Position numbers and translations under genes: made by a program. Shown here one piece after another: positions 31,813 to 40,985 of a DNA stretch of 64,000 nt. Source of the DNA: Gammaproteobacteria bacterium (lineage in GTDB: Bacteria > Pseudomonadota > Gammaproteobacteria > Tenderiales > Tenderiaceae); NCBI GenBank assembly GCA_021731365.1, contig JAKFXL010000049.1:1-64000 (forward strand). The letters run 5' to 3'. The first letter of the stretch is position 1; each line of letters opens with the position of its first letter. The notes under the pieces were generated by a model. That model searched no databases, was not told where the DNA came from, and saw nothing but the letters and a program-made list of their open reading frames with translations.

Positions 31813-34017
31813 TCATTGCCCCAGCTCCAGCTGATTTTTGACCAGACTGAAATAGGCCCCCTTGCGGCGGGTGAGGCTGGGGTGGTCGCCCAGCTCCACC
31901 AGCTCACCACGGTCCAGCACAACAATCTGGTGGGCATTTTTAACGGTGCTAAGGCGATGGGCGATGACAACCACGGTGCGGCCCTGGTAGAACTCTTCCA
32001 GATTTTCCACAATCACCCGCTCGTTATGGGCGTCGAGTGCGCTGGTGGCCTCGTCAAAAAAGAGGAAGTCCGGCTCCTTATATATAGCGCGGGCAATCAG
32101 GATGCGCTGGCGCTGGCCACCACTGAGGCTGATGCCGCTGGCACCGATGCGGGTGTTGTACCCCTGTGGCAGCCGTTCGATCATCTCCGCCAGGTTGGCG
32201 ATGTGTACCGCACGCAACAGCCGGTCACGATCGATCGCCCCTTCTGAATCCGATTCGGTGATGTTGCGGGCGATGGTATCGGCAAAGATGTAACCGTCCT
32301 GCATCACCACCCCACAACGCTGTCGCCAGAGCTGGGTATCGATATCCCCAAGGGGGACCGGGCCGACCTGAATCCGGCCACTCTCCGGTGCATAAAACTT
32401 CAGCAGCAGTTTGAGCAGCGTGGTTTTGCCACTGCCGCTGGCACCGACGATGGCGGTGATCTTGCCTTGGGGGATCTCCAGATTGATATTTTTTAATACC
32501 GGTTCAGAGCGTGGGCTACCGTAACGGAAGGTGAGATTGTTGGAGATAACAATGTCCCGTTGTGTTGGCATTACCTTCACCTTGGCGGTATCGCCGGCAT
32601 CCTCTTCGTCGCGGTGGTGAATCTCTGCCAGACGGTCAAGGCTGATGCGGGCATCCTGCCAGGATTGGATAAACGAGACAAAATTACGCACCGGTACGTT
32701 GAGCTGGCCGATGATGTACTGCACGGCCAACATCTGCCCCAGTGTCATCTGGCCATTGATAACCGCCTTGGCGGCCAGCACCGTGATCAGAATATTTTTT
32801 ACCTCATTAATAAAGTTGCCGCCGGTGGTCTGGTACTGCAGCAGCGCCAGCCCTTTTATCGATACCCGAAACAGCCGTACCTGAATCGCCTCCCACTCCC
32901 AGCGTCGCCGTTTTTCTGAATTATTAAGTTTAATCTCCTGCACACCGTTGATGAGCTGCACCATGCTGCTCTGGTTGCCCGAGGCCTGATCAAAGCGGCG
33001 GTAATCGAGTTCGGCGCGCCGTTTCATAAAGGCCAATACCCAAAACAGGTAGAGCACCGTACCGGCGAGAAAGATAAAAAATATCTGTGTGTTGTAAATG
33101 GCCAGCACAATGCCAAACAGCACGATACTGAAGACGGAAAAGAGCATGGAGAGTGTTGAGGCGGAGAGAAAGTTTTCCACCCGGTCGTGGTCCTGTACCC
33201 GCTGCAACAGATCACCGATCATCTTGGCATCAAAAAAGGCCATGGGCAGGCGCATCAGCTTGCGTAAAAAATCGGAGAGCAGGGAGATCTGCATCCGTGA
33301 TCCCACATGCAGCAAGATCCAGTTACGGACAATATCAACACTGGTCTGCGACAGAAACAGCATCAGCTGCGCCGCCAGAATCAGATAGACAAAATTCAGG
33401 TTTTGAAACTGAATGCCGTTGTCGACAATCGCCTGGGTTAAAAAGGGAAAACTCATCAGCAGCAGGCTGCCAATAAACAGGCCCAATAACAGTTGACCAA
33501 TCAGATGGCGATGGGGGCGAAAATAGGGGGTGAGAAAACGGATGCCACGCCGTGGTTCACGTCCTGGATCATCATGTTCGTAAAACTCAGGGGTTGGCTC
33601 CAGCAGCAGGAGCAGGCCGGGGGTATCCTCCGGGGCATCGCGCTGCCCTAACCACCCCTCCATAAATTCACGTTTGTTATATTTTATTAAACCGTGGCCG
33701 GGATCAGCCGCATAGACAAAGTCACCTTTGACACGGTGGATAACAATGAAATGGCGTTGTCGCCAATAGGCGATGCAGGGCAGTGGCACCTCATCAAGGG
33801 TGGTGATGGGGATCTGTATGGCCAGTGATTTCAGACCGATAGACTCAGCGGCAGCGGCAATGCCGCCCATGGAGACCCCTTCACGGGTAATGCCGCACTC
33901 TTCATGCAGCTGCTCCTGATCAACAACACGGCCATAGTGGTGTGCCACCATCCGCAGACATGTCGGGCCGCAGTCCATCTGATCCATCTGTCGAAAAAAG
34001 GTGAAACGTCTCATCAT
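31813..34017 (-). CDS. C39 peptidase-containing ABC exporter
   Basis: A 734-residue exporter that cleaves double-glycine leaders and pumps the released peptide. The peptidase domain (1-140) has catalytic C16 in DQMDCGPTCL, a histidine in YWRQRHFIVIHRV and the aspartate of AADPGHGL. Six membrane spans lie at about 160-450. The ATPase domain shows GASGSGKTTLLK, LSGGQRQR, FLFFDEATSALD and the H-loop IAHRLST. It is encoded between the HlyD adaptor and the HxxxH protein, and the precursor peptide at 35306 has a matching GG site. Confidence 0.95.
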   Translation of the reverse strand: MMRRFTFFRQMDQMDCGPTCLRMVAHHYGRVVDQEQLHEECGITREGVSMGGIAAAAESIGLKSLAIQIPITTLDEVPLPCIAYWRQRHFIVIHRVKGDFVYAADPGHGLIKYNKREFMEGWLGQRDAPEDTPGLLLLLEPTPEFYEHDDPGREPRRGIRFLTPYFRPHRHLIGQLLLGLFIGSLLLMSFPFLTQAIVDNGIQFQNLNFVYLILAAQLMLFLSQTSVDIVRNWILLHVGSRMQISLLSDFLRKLMRLPMAFFDAKMIGDLLQRVQDHDRVENFLSASTLSMLFSVFSIVLFGIVLAIYNTQIFFIFLAGTVLYLFWVLAFMKRRAELDYRRFDQASGNQSSMVQLINGVQEIKLNNSEKRRRWEWEAIQVRLFRVSIKGLALLQYQTTGGNFINEVKNILITVLAAKAVINGQMTLGQMLAVQYIIGQLNVPVRNFVSFIQSWQDARISLDRLAEIHHRDEEDAGDTAKVKVMPTQRDIVISNNLTFRYGSPRSEPVLKNINLEIPQGKITAIVGASGSGKTTLLKLLLKFYAPESGRIQVGPVPLGDIDTQLWRQRCGVVMQDGYIFADTIARNITESDSEGAIDRDRLLRAVHIANLAEMIERLPQGYNTRIGASGISLSGGQRQRILIARAIYKEPDFLFFDEATSALDAHNERVIVENLEEFYQGRTVVVIAHRLSTVKNAHQIVVLDRGELVELGDHPSLTRRKGAYFSLVKNQLELGQ

Positions 34018-34041
34018 CTACTCACTTTTCCGGTGACAACA

Positions 34042-35223
34042 CTAAGCCGCACAGGATTGATTCAACTCGTTGAAGCGGCCATAGTGAAAAACGTAGGGTT
34101 GATTGGAGTAGTCCAGGCCCTGTAACTCATGGGCGTAGCGATCGATGGCGGTTTCGTAACAGGCGTGAAAGCCGCGATAGAGTAGTGTGCCTTCGGCGGT
34201 ATAAAACGTTGGTTGCGCCAGACTCTCCAGATCACGTTGAAACTTTAATAGATAAAATCCCAGACGGGCGCGGGCCTCATCGGCCTGTGGGGTAGTAAAG
34301 AGTTGGTGTAACAACCCTTCCAATAGAACAGTGACAATCAGGCTGTAGGTAAATAGCCCATGAAACGCCGAGTAGAGTGTGCGCTGATCGCTACAGTTTT
34401 TAACGATATCGCAGAGCAGGCTTTTGGGATTGATGTTTAAAAAGCGCTCATTGTTCAAGGTGGCAGCGTTAAAAACAACGTGGCCGCCCTGATGGGCAAA
34501 ATCATCTAAAAAGAAGATGGGGCTAGGGCGTTCAACCCGGTTTAAAAAAGCGGTGCCGTGCATAGAGAGTGTGGCAAAAGAGTTGGGTGCCTCCGCTTGA
34601 TAGAGTTGCACCCGCCTGTTGGCAATGCAGAGCAGTTGATAAATATCGGGCCGTATTTTACGCATTAACGTTAAGGCGTGGTTAAAGGTGTTTTGCAGTT
34701 CAGCCACCTCATTCACGGCGACTGTTGCGGTGTGTATATTTTTTGTCTCTGTGAATAGTGGCCAGACGATGGGGTCGAGGTGATAGGTGAACTCCAATAT
34801 ACCTGCGGCAGAGAAGCGGGCCGGAACAAAGTTCATGGCGTTGACGCTATTCAGTGGTGCGGCCATCCAATGGGTAGCAATGCTATGAATGTTGGTATCA
34901 CTCTGCTGCAGTGGTGTCAGCCCTGTGATATATCCAATCCTTGGCAGGTGAGCGATGCCGTGTGCATCGGCGGTGAGCTTTAACCGTAACGGGCGTGCCG
35001 ACTCTGGCAGATAGCTGTAGAGGATCTGCTGCAGATCAATATCATGGCGGCGCGCAGTGAACCATGAGAAAAGTGCCGGCTCAAGCAGGGCCGCCTCATC
35101 GGTAATCAGATCGGTTAACTCGGGCGCATGACGCGATAGCAGGCCGTGCAGGGTGACGGCCAGTTCACATTGGCCATCATCGGTGGCGTTGGCAATGTAC
35201 TGTACAAGTTCGTGGTTAATCAT
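34042..35223 (-). CDS. Putative peptide-modifying HxxxH protein
   Basis: A 393-residue soluble protein between the precursor peptide and the exporter. It has no signal or membrane spans. Residues 240-256 read DDFAHQGGHVVFNAATL, with H244 and H248 in HxxxH spacing; the layout resembles the HExxH-containing domain of RiPP-associated proteins (TIGR04267-like), but the glutamate is replaced by Gln245. A later histidine in YSAFHGLFTYSLIVTV may complete a metal site. It is probably the enzyme that modifies the precursor, or an immunity or docking protein. GGGAGG precedes the ATG. The assignment is inference from context plus the motif. Confidence 0.55.
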   Translation of the reverse strand: MINHELVQYIANATDDGQCELAVTLHGLLSRHAPELTDLITDEAALLEPALFSWFTARRHDIDLQQILYSYLPESARPLRLKLTADAHGIAHLPRIGYITGLTPLQQSDTNIHSIATHWMAAPLNSVNAMNFVPARFSAAGILEFTYHLDPIVWPLFTETKNIHTATVAVNEVAELQNTFNHALTLMRKIRPDIYQLLCIANRRVQLYQAEAPNSFATLSMHGTAFLNRVERPSPIFFLDDFAHQGGHVVFNAATLNNERFLNINPKSLLCDIVKNCSDQRTLYSAFHGLFTYSLIVTVLLEGLLHQLFTTPQADEARARLGFYLLKFQRDLESLAQPTFYTAEGTLLYRGFHACYETAIDRYAHELQGLDYSNQPYVFHYGRFNELNQSCAA

Positions 35224-35305
35224 GACGTGCCTCCCGTGATGTGAAAAGTGGGGCAGTGGGATTAGAGTGAATGGGCCCCACCGCCCCAGAACTGCAGCGG
35301 ATGGG

Positions 35306-35509
35306 TTAGATCAGGGCGACGGCGCTGAAAGAGGCGACGTTGACCCGTGACAGGCTAGCCCCTGCCAGCAGCTGGGTGCCGGTGTGGCAGCCGGACAGTA
35401 CGCCGCCAGTGATCTTTTCCAGGGCTGCAGTATCATCAATGGCCGATGCAGATGACTTAAACGCATCAAAAGATGATTTTTTTACCTGGCTGTTTTTGAA
35501 AAGCTTCAT
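35306..35509 (-). CDS. Double-glycine precursor peptide (RiPP/bacteriocin-like)
   Basis: A 67-residue peptide. Residues 1-36 form a charged helical leader ending DDTAALEKITGG, a typical C39 cleavage site. The remaining 31 residues (VLSGCHTGTQ, then LLAGASLSRVNVASFSAVALI less its last part) are small, hydrophobic and rich in Ser, Thr and Val, with a single cysteine. GGAG precedes the ATG by eight bases. It is the first gene of the cluster. The single cysteine excludes a disulfide, and hydroxylatable side chains are common, in keeping with a modifying enzyme next door. Confidence 0.8.
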   Translation of the reverse strand: MKLFKNSQVKKSSFDAFKSSASAIDDTAALEKITGGVLSGCHTGTQLLAGASLSRVNVASFSAVALI

Positions 35510-35798
35510 AATCGTATCTCCATATAAAGGTTGTTAAATGCCGAACAATACACACCATGGCTCAGCGTGATGTGGTGCGGGACCGGTGTGGTGCCAATGA
35601 CACCGTGCCGTCTCGCGCCTCTTTGCGGGGGGTCTTGAGTGGTATCGCCCCTGCGGTATTAAAATTACCGTGTTGCAGTGTTATGTTCAGTCAAGGAGTT
35701 CACAGGGTGGGTGTGAAAAAATTACATACAGGGTGTCTCTCTGCGGCGTTGACGCGAATGTAGTAAAATTTGCCGCTTCATTAACTGAGTGGTCGATT
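35510..35798. other. Divergent intergenic region, precursor peptide / thiS
   Basis: A 289-bp gap that must hold promoters for the peptide cluster (minus) and thiS-thiG (plus). No TPP riboswitch core is visible. AATGTAGTAAAATTTGCC near 35757-35774 could contain a -10 element for thiS. Nothing else is supported. Confidence 0.5.
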
Positions 35799-35999
35799 AT
35801 GGAAATTATTGTGAATGGTGAGCCACGTCAGGTGGCCACGCCCTACAGCGTGGCGGATCTGATCAATGATCTGGCGCTGGCGGGGCGTCGTCTGGCGGTA
35901 GAGGTGAATCTGGATATCGTGCCCCGTAGCCGTCATGGCGAACATCAGCTACAGGCGGGGGATCGGGTGGAGATTGTGCACGCCATCGGTGGTGGCTAA
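35799..35999 (+). CDS. thiS: Sulfur carrier protein ThiS
   Basis: A 66-residue ubiquitin-fold protein that carries sulfur as a C-terminal thiocarboxylate for thiazole synthesis. The required C-terminal glycines are present (VEIVHAIGGG). The frame is open further upstream, but the ATG at 35799 (MEIIVNGEPRQVATPYSVAD) gives the normal length. It is followed after 71 bases by thiG, its partner. Confidence 0.94.
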   Translation: MEIIVNGEPRQVATPYSVADLINDLALAGRRLAVEVNLDIVPRSRHGEHQLQAGDRVEIVHAIGGG

Positions 36000-36070
36000 T
36001 AGTCATCGGTGAATTGGCGCACCACAGGGTATAATTGCCGCCATCTCGAATTAGCTATACAGGAATCGTT

Positions 36071-36874
36071 ATGTCCACACCCCACGCCGCTACATCCCAC
36101 GACCCATTGATCATCGCCGGGATTGAGTTCAGCTCCCGCTTGCTGGTAGGTTCTGGCAAATATAAATCCCTGGAAGAGACCCGTCTGGCCACCGAGGCCT
36201 CCGGCGCCGAGATCATCACCGTGGCGGTGCGTCGCACCAACATTGGCCAGAATCCCGATGAGCCGAGCCTGCTGGATGTGGTGCCGATGGACAAATACAC
36301 CATCCTGCCCAATACCGCCGGCTGTTATAACGCCGAAGACGCGGTGCGTACCTGCAAGCTGGCGCGTGAGCTGCTGGATGGCCACGATCTGGTTAAACTT
36401 GAGGTGCTGGCGGATGAGAAGACACTCTTCCCCAATGTCATCCAGACCCTCAAGGCCGCTGAAATTCTGATTAAAGATGGTTTTAAGGTGATGGTCTACA
36501 CCACCGACGATCTGACGATCGCCAAAGAGCTGGAGTCCATGGGATGTGTGGCGGTGATGCCGTTAGGGGCACCCATTGGTTCCGGGCTGGGCATTCAAAA
36601 TCCATACAACATCCGCTTCATCGTTGAGGCGCTGACAGTGCCGGTACTGGTGGATGCTGGCGTTGGCACAGCCTCTGATGCGGCGCTGGCCATGGAGTTG
36701 GGGTGTGATGGTGTGTTGATGAACAGCGCCATTGCGGCTGCGCGTAATCCTGTGCTGATGGCCTCCGCCATGAAACACGCCATCATCGCCGGGCGCGAGG
36801 CCTTTTTGGCCGGGCGTATGCCACGTAAACAGTACGCCAGCGCCTCGTCCCCCATTGATGGCCGTTTCTTTTAA
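36071..36874 (+). CDS. thiG: Thiazole synthase ThiG
   Basis: A 267-residue TIM-barrel enzyme that makes the thiazole phosphate of thiamin from deoxyxylulose phosphate, dehydroglycine and ThiS thiocarboxylate. Conserved stretches are [36 protein letters not shown] (Schiff-base lysine), [15 protein letters not shown] and [17 protein letters not shown]. The ATG at 36071, preceded by CAGGA, is chosen over an earlier one at 36035. Confidence 0.96.
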   Translation: MSTPHAATSHDPLIIAGIEFSSRLLVGSGKYKSLEETRLATEASGAEIITVAVRRTNIGQNPDEPSLLDVVPMDKYTILPNTAGCYNAEDAVRTCKLARELLDGHDLVKLEVLADEKTLFPNVIQTLKAAEILIKDGFKVMVYTTDDLTIAKELESMGCVAVMPLGAPIGSGLGIQNPYNIRFIVEALTVPVLVDAGVGTASDAALAMELGCDGVLMNSAIAAARNPVLMASAMKHAIIAGREAFLAGRMPRKQYASASSPIDGRFF

Positions 36875-36915
36875 TCGCCGCTGCCAACGTACACACTAAC
36901 AACTGCTGAATAACC

Positions 36916-37605
36916 ATGACCTCTAACGATAAAGCCCACCGTCCTATCCGTAGTTTTGTATTGCGCCAAGGGCGCATGACCGGTATGCAGGAGCGTGCGC
37001 TGGTTGACCACTGGCCCCATTTTGGGGTGGAGGTTGATAGTGGCATGCTCGATCTGACAGCGCTGTTTGGCCGCGATGCGCCACGCATCCTGGAGATCGG
37101 TTTTGGCATGGGTGACGCACTGGCAGAGATGGCGCTGGCGCAGCCGGAGCAGGATTACATCGGCATTGAAGTTCACCGCCCTGGCGTGGGGCGGCTGATG
37201 GGACGGCTGGTGGAGCAGGGCAACGACAACGTCCGTATCTTCAATCACGATGCTATCGAGGTACTTAAGCAGTGCATCCCCGATGGCTCGCTCGACCGGG
37301 TGCTGCTCTTCTTTCCTGACCCGTGGCACAAGAGCCGCCACCACAAACGGCGCATTGTGCAGGCTGAATTTATCGAAACGATCCGCAGCAAACTCAAACC
37401 CGGTGGACTCTTTCACATGGCTACCGACTGGGAAGATTACGCCCTCTGGATGATGGAGAAGATGGCAGCGGCACCGGGTTACGAAAACGTGGCGGGGGTG
37501 GGCAACTACGCCGAGCGCCCCGACTACCGGGTGCTGACTAAATTTGAAAAGCGCGGCCAGCGTCTTGGTCACGGTATTTGGGATCTGATTTTTCAGCGGA
37601 TCTGA
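36916..37605 (+). CDS. trmB: tRNA (guanine-N7)-methyltransferase TrmB
   Basis: A 229-residue SAM-dependent enzyme that makes m7G46 in tRNA. The SAM loop is [20 protein letters not shown], and the catalytic/tRNA-binding motif is [25 protein letters not shown] is also conserved. Starts 41 bases after thiG, the common thiS-thiG-trmB order of gammaproteobacteria. Confidence 0.95.
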   Translation: MTSNDKAHRPIRSFVLRQGRMTGMQERALVDHWPHFGVEVDSGMLDLTALFGRDAPRILEIGFGMGDALAEMALAQPEQDYIGIEVHRPGVGRLMGRLVEQGNDNVRIFNHDAIEVLKQCIPDGSLDRVLLFFPDPWHKSRHHKRRIVQAEFIETIRSKLKPGGLFHMATDWEDYALWMMEKMAAAPGYENVAGVGNYAERPDYRVLTKFEKRGQRLGHGIWDLIFQRI

Positions 37606-37703
37606 ACAGCGAGTTAAGGCGTCGTTAAGTGTGACGGCATAGATTGTTTTGGCCTGACAGGCCAGCACCATTGACCCACCTCCAGCGGAAATCAACAGCG
37701 TTT

Positions 37704-39638
37704 ATGTCACTACGTCACAACTTTATTAAACCACTGCTGCTGATTCTGGCACCCCTTGGACTCATCGTTGCTTTTTTATCCCTAAGCCGGTTTGGTTTTT
37801 TTGTCTGGCAGTATGAACGTATTGCCGAGGCAGGGGACTACTCCTTCATCTTCCTGCAAGGGGTGCGGTTTGATCTGGTACTGGTAGCGATGATGATGGT
37901 TATTCCCGCCGCCCTCACGCCACTCTTCTGCACACACCTGGCCCTCTTCAAACAGTGGCGGCGTTTTTTACTGCTCTACCTCACCATCGGCTTTGTCTTT
38001 ATCGCCTTCATGGAGCTATCTACCCCCTCCTTTATCAATCAGTATGATTCGCGCCCCAACTACATCTTTGTGGAGTACTTGAAACATTACAAAGAGGTTG
38101 GCTCCACACTGCTGGCAGAGTATCCACTGCAACTGCTGCTGGCCGTTGTTGTAGTACCGCTGGTGAGCTGGGGGTTTGTCCGCACCACACGACGGCTGCT
38201 GGTACTGGAGCGCCCCATTCACTGGTTTCCGGCACTGCTGCTGGTGCCCATTGTATTTATCAGCTTTGTTGCAGCGGGCCGTTCAACACTTGACCACCGT
38301 GCCGTCAATCCCGCCACCGTCGCCATCAGCGCAGACCATCTGGTGAATGATTTGCCACTCAGCTCCGCCTACACCGTGCTCTACTCCATCTACCTCTCCG
38401 GTAAAGATGAAGAGGGCGGCATTCCCTACGGCAAAATGGAGTTTGAAGAGGTTGTCAAAATAGTGCGCCAGGAGATGGGTGTCGATCCCGCAAGCTTCAC
38501 TGCCGCCGACTCACCCTCGCGCCATCTGCAACAGAGCACCGCACCACGCGACAAACCCTACAACCTCATCATCGTATTGGAAGAGAGCCTGGGTGCAGAG
38601 TTTGTTGGCAAATTGGGGGGCTTACCACTCACACCTAATATTGATGCCCTCGCCGCAGAAGGGATCTGGTTCGACAACCTTTATGCCACCGGCACACGTT
38701 CAGTGCGCGGCATTGAAGCCGTTGTCACCGGCTTTCCCCCCACCCCAGCCATCAGCGTTGTTAAACAGAGCAAATCACAGCGCGATTTCTTCAGCCTTGC
38801 CAGCTTCCTGAAGGCGCGTGGTTACGACACCGGTTTTATCTATGGTGGAGAAGGGCACTTCGACAACATGCGTAGCTTTTTTATGGGCAACGGTTTCAAC
38901 TATGTTATCGACCAAAATGATTATGCCAACCCCGTCTTCAAAGCCACCTGGGGCGTCTCCGACGAAGACCTCTTTACAAAGGCCGACGAAAAATTCAGCA
39001 GCTACGGAGACAAACCTTTTTTCGGTCTTGTCTTCAGCTCGTCCAACCACTCACCGTTTGAGTTTCCTGATGGCCGCATAACACTGCACGACAGTGACAA
39101 ACAGACCGTCAACAACGCCGTTAAATATGCCGACTACGCCGTTGGCCAATTTATCGCCAAGGCCAAAAAATCCAACTACTGGGACAACACCTTGATACTG
39201 GTCATCGCCGACCACAACTCTCGCGTCTACGGTGCCACACTGCTGCCGGTGGATCGCTTTCATATCCCCGCGCTGATCCTCGGCGGCCCGGTAAAACCCG
39301 ATGTCATCCCAACACTCGCCAGCCAGATCGACATCGGCCCCACACTCTTCTCCATGATGGGGGTGAGTGGCGAACACCCCATGATCGGCCGTGATCTCAC
39401 CGTGCCAGAAAACCGCAACCGCACAGGCCGCGCCATCATGCAGTTTGATAAAGTACAAGCCTACATGGAAGGCAATGAACTGGTACTGCTACGGCAAGAG
39501 ATGGAGCCAAAACTGTTTAACTACGTCGACAAAAAACTGGTGGAGTCCAGCGCAACCAATCAAACCTTGGTAGATAAAGCGTTAGCCCACTCACTCTTTT
39601 CACAAGCAGCTTATGCTGAAATGTTGTATCGGCAGTAG
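37704..39638 (+). CDS. LTA synthase-like membrane sulfatase-fold transferase
   Basis: A 644-residue protein with about five N-terminal membrane spans (to residue 200) and an extracytoplasmic sulfatase-fold domain (about 290-600). NLIIVLEESLGAEFVG holds the first metal ligand; the nucleophile is the threonine in YATGTRSVRGIEAVV; GGEGHFDNM and VIADHNSR are later metal motifs. Gram-negative relatives transfer phosphoglycerol or phosphoethanolamine to glucans or lipids (MdoB/OpgB, LtaS-like). The acceptor is not known here. The ATG at 37704 is chosen over one 20 codons earlier. Confidence 0.88.
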   Translation: MSLRHNFIKPLLLILAPLGLIVAFLSLSRFGFFVWQYERIAEAGDYSFIFLQGVRFDLVLVAMMMVIPAALTPLFCTHLALFKQWRRFLLLYLTIGFVFIAFMELSTPSFINQYDSRPNYIFVEYLKHYKEVGSTLLAEYPLQLLLAVVVVPLVSWGFVRTTRRLLVLERPIHWFPALLLVPIVFISFVAAGRSTLDHRAVNPATVAISADHLVNDLPLSSAYTVLYSIYLSGKDEEGGIPYGKMEFEEVVKIVRQEMGVDPASFTAADSPSRHLQQSTAPRDKPYNLIIVLEESLGAEFVGKLGGLPLTPNIDALAAEGIWFDNLYATGTRSVRGIEAVVTGFPPTPAISVVKQSKSQRDFFSLASFLKARGYDTGFIYGGEGHFDNMRSFFMGNGFNYVIDQNDYANPVFKATWGVSDEDLFTKADEKFSSYGDKPFFGLVFSSSNHSPFEFPDGRITLHDSDKQTVNNAVKYADYAVGQFIAKAKKSNYWDNTLILVIADHNSRVYGATLLPVDRFHIPALILGGPVKPDVIPTLASQIDIGPTLFSMMGVSGEHPMIGRDLTVPENRNRTGRAIMQFDKVQAYMEGNELVLLRQEMEPKLFNYVDKKLVESSATNQTLVDKALAHSLFSQAAYAEMLYRQ

Positions 39639-39716
39639 CTGTGGTTTTGCAGGTTGGATTAGGCGCGAAGTGGATACGCACTTTGTTAAACAGTTTATTT
39701 AAATCGAGGTAACACT

Positions 39717-40022
39717 ATGTACATCGCAATGAACCGTTTTAAAATCAAACTCGGCAGTGAACAGGATTTTATCGACATCTGGAAAAACAGAGACTCCCAT
39801 CTCGACAGCGTGCCCGGCTTTCAAACATTCAACCTGCTGCGTGGCGCAAGTAACGATGAAAACACACCCTTTGTCTCCCACTCCACCTGGGCCACAAAAC
39901 AGGACTTTATAAACTGGACCGAGTCAGAGGCATTCCGCAAAGCCCACGCCGGTGCCGGTGGTAAAAGCAAAGATATCTACCTCGGCCCACCCCAGTTTGA
40001 AGGGTTTGAGTCAGTGCTTTAA
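39717..40022 (+). CDS. Antibiotic biosynthesis monooxygenase-fold protein
   Basis: A 101-residue ABM-domain protein of the small ferredoxin-like dimer type that includes IsdG-like haem-degrading enzymes. Features are MNRFKIKLGSEQDFIDIWKN, PGFQTFNLLRG and HSTWATKQDFINWTESEAFR followed by KAH. The asparagine and tryptophan pattern is as in IsdG-like proteins, but haem degradation is not proven. GAGG precedes the ATG by seven bases. Confidence 0.85.
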   Translation: MYIAMNRFKIKLGSEQDFIDIWKNRDSHLDSVPGFQTFNLLRGASNDENTPFVSHSTWATKQDFINWTESEAFRKAHAGAGGKSKDIYLGPPQFEGFESVL

Positions 40023-40228
40023 TCCTCTCTCTCTAAATGAACCAATGGAAATGGTATTCCTGCCGCGACAGCCAGATCAGCAGCCAAGTCGCGGCAAAAA
40101 TGCCACTCCTACACACCTCCCCGCCAGTAGTGACAGAGCCCGCCCGTAGTCATAAAACTCATCCGCAGTCACAAAGTTCACCCACAGCCACAGAATCTAC
40201 CGTTATGCATTGAAGAGTCGTTGATTAA

Positions 40229-40328
40229 CTCCCCCGTTCGTGGTGAGCCTGTCGAACCATGAGCGGGGGAGTTAGCACAAACCATGGATTACATCACCAG
40301 CCCTTCGACAGGCTCAGGACGAACGGGA
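40229..40328. repeat. REP-like palindromic repeat pair
   Basis: The left unit contains CCCGTTCGTGGTGAGCCTGT then CGAAC and is enclosed by ACTCCCCC / GGGGGAGT. The right unit, in inverse orientation (40303-40328), contains TTCGACAGGCTCAGGACGAA then CGGG. The shared core resembles short palindromic repeats dispersed in the intergenic DNA of many proteobacteria. Confidence 0.75.
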
Positions 40329-40716
40329 TTTATCGGCACCCCCCTAATATCCAGTTGCCACAAACAGCCATTCGTTTATGATGGCAAAGCAAATAATAAG
40401 GCAGCAGGCAAAGCAGGGGGCTGTTTGAACATGTCTAATCGCGCACATCTTGCGGATCATTCCTATCCATTCGTCTTGGCATCTAGTACCGGTTTTAACT
40501 GTGTTTTAAACAAAACGCCTGGAAGATCTATTTTACTGTTTGGTTGATAGTAGTGACGTATCGCATTGATCGGCCGTATGACAGGTGTTGACTAAGGTGC
40601 GGGAAATTCGGTTTTACTCTGACCTAAGAGCTATCTGCTTTTATTGAGAGTTGAGTTTCTCTGATTCCAGCTGCTGTATTTAAACATTTAAAGGGCTCTG
40701 ACCCCTTGAACTAACC

Positions 40717-40752
40717 TAGGCGCGCATCTTATGGCCCTTAGGGAAGCGCCTA
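40717..40752. repeat. Inverted repeat, 7-bp arms
   Basis: Arms TAGGCGC and GCGCCTA enclose 22 bases with a second small stem (GGCCC near 40733 and GGG). Function unknown; it lies 45 bases before a stronger inverted repeat. Confidence 0.5.
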
Positions 40753-40796
40753 AAGTGATGGCTACAACAGAGCGCATGCAGGTATAATGAACAGCT

Positions 40797-40844
40797 GCCA
40801 CAAGCAGGTAATATAATTCTCCATTGTTTACTTCTGCTTGTGGC
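40797..40844. repeat. Inverted repeat, 11-bp arms
   Basis: Perfect arms GCCACAAGCAG and CTGCTTGTGGC, extended inside by GTAA / TTAC with two unpaired bases. It lies upstream of the lipoprotein gene at 40986 and could be a regulatory hairpin or the remnant of a small mobile element. Confidence 0.62.
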
Positions 40845-40985
40845 TAAACCGGGAGAGGGGCAATCATAGCATCATCAACTTATAAGCTTAAGCTGCACCC
40901 CTCCAACTGAGTCTGCTTAAGTAGCGAAACCAATTTTAACCTGACAATAACGCGCGATCGAATTTGTAAAGTAAGTGGCGGAAAT

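Larger units (their letters stand above)
40023..40985. other. 963-bp non-coding stretch with inverted repeats
   Basis: No supported gene. It holds a palindromic repeat pair (40229-40328) and two further inverted repeats (40717-40752, 40797-40844) listed separately. An open frame at 40284-40547 crosses the repeat and is not believable as a gene. The rest has no recognised feature. Confidence 0.6.

Noticed and set aside
31791..32012. N-terminal extension of the HlyD adaptor frame
   Set aside because: The extra 74 codons overlap the conserved end of the ABC exporter in another frame; a good AAGGAG site and adaptor homology start at 31790.
35510..35798. TPP riboswitch upstream of thiS
   Set aside because: I looked for the conserved thi-box core and did not find it.
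40284..40547. 87-codon frame on the plus strand
   Set aside because: It begins inside a palindromic repeat, has no ribosome-binding site and resembles no protein.
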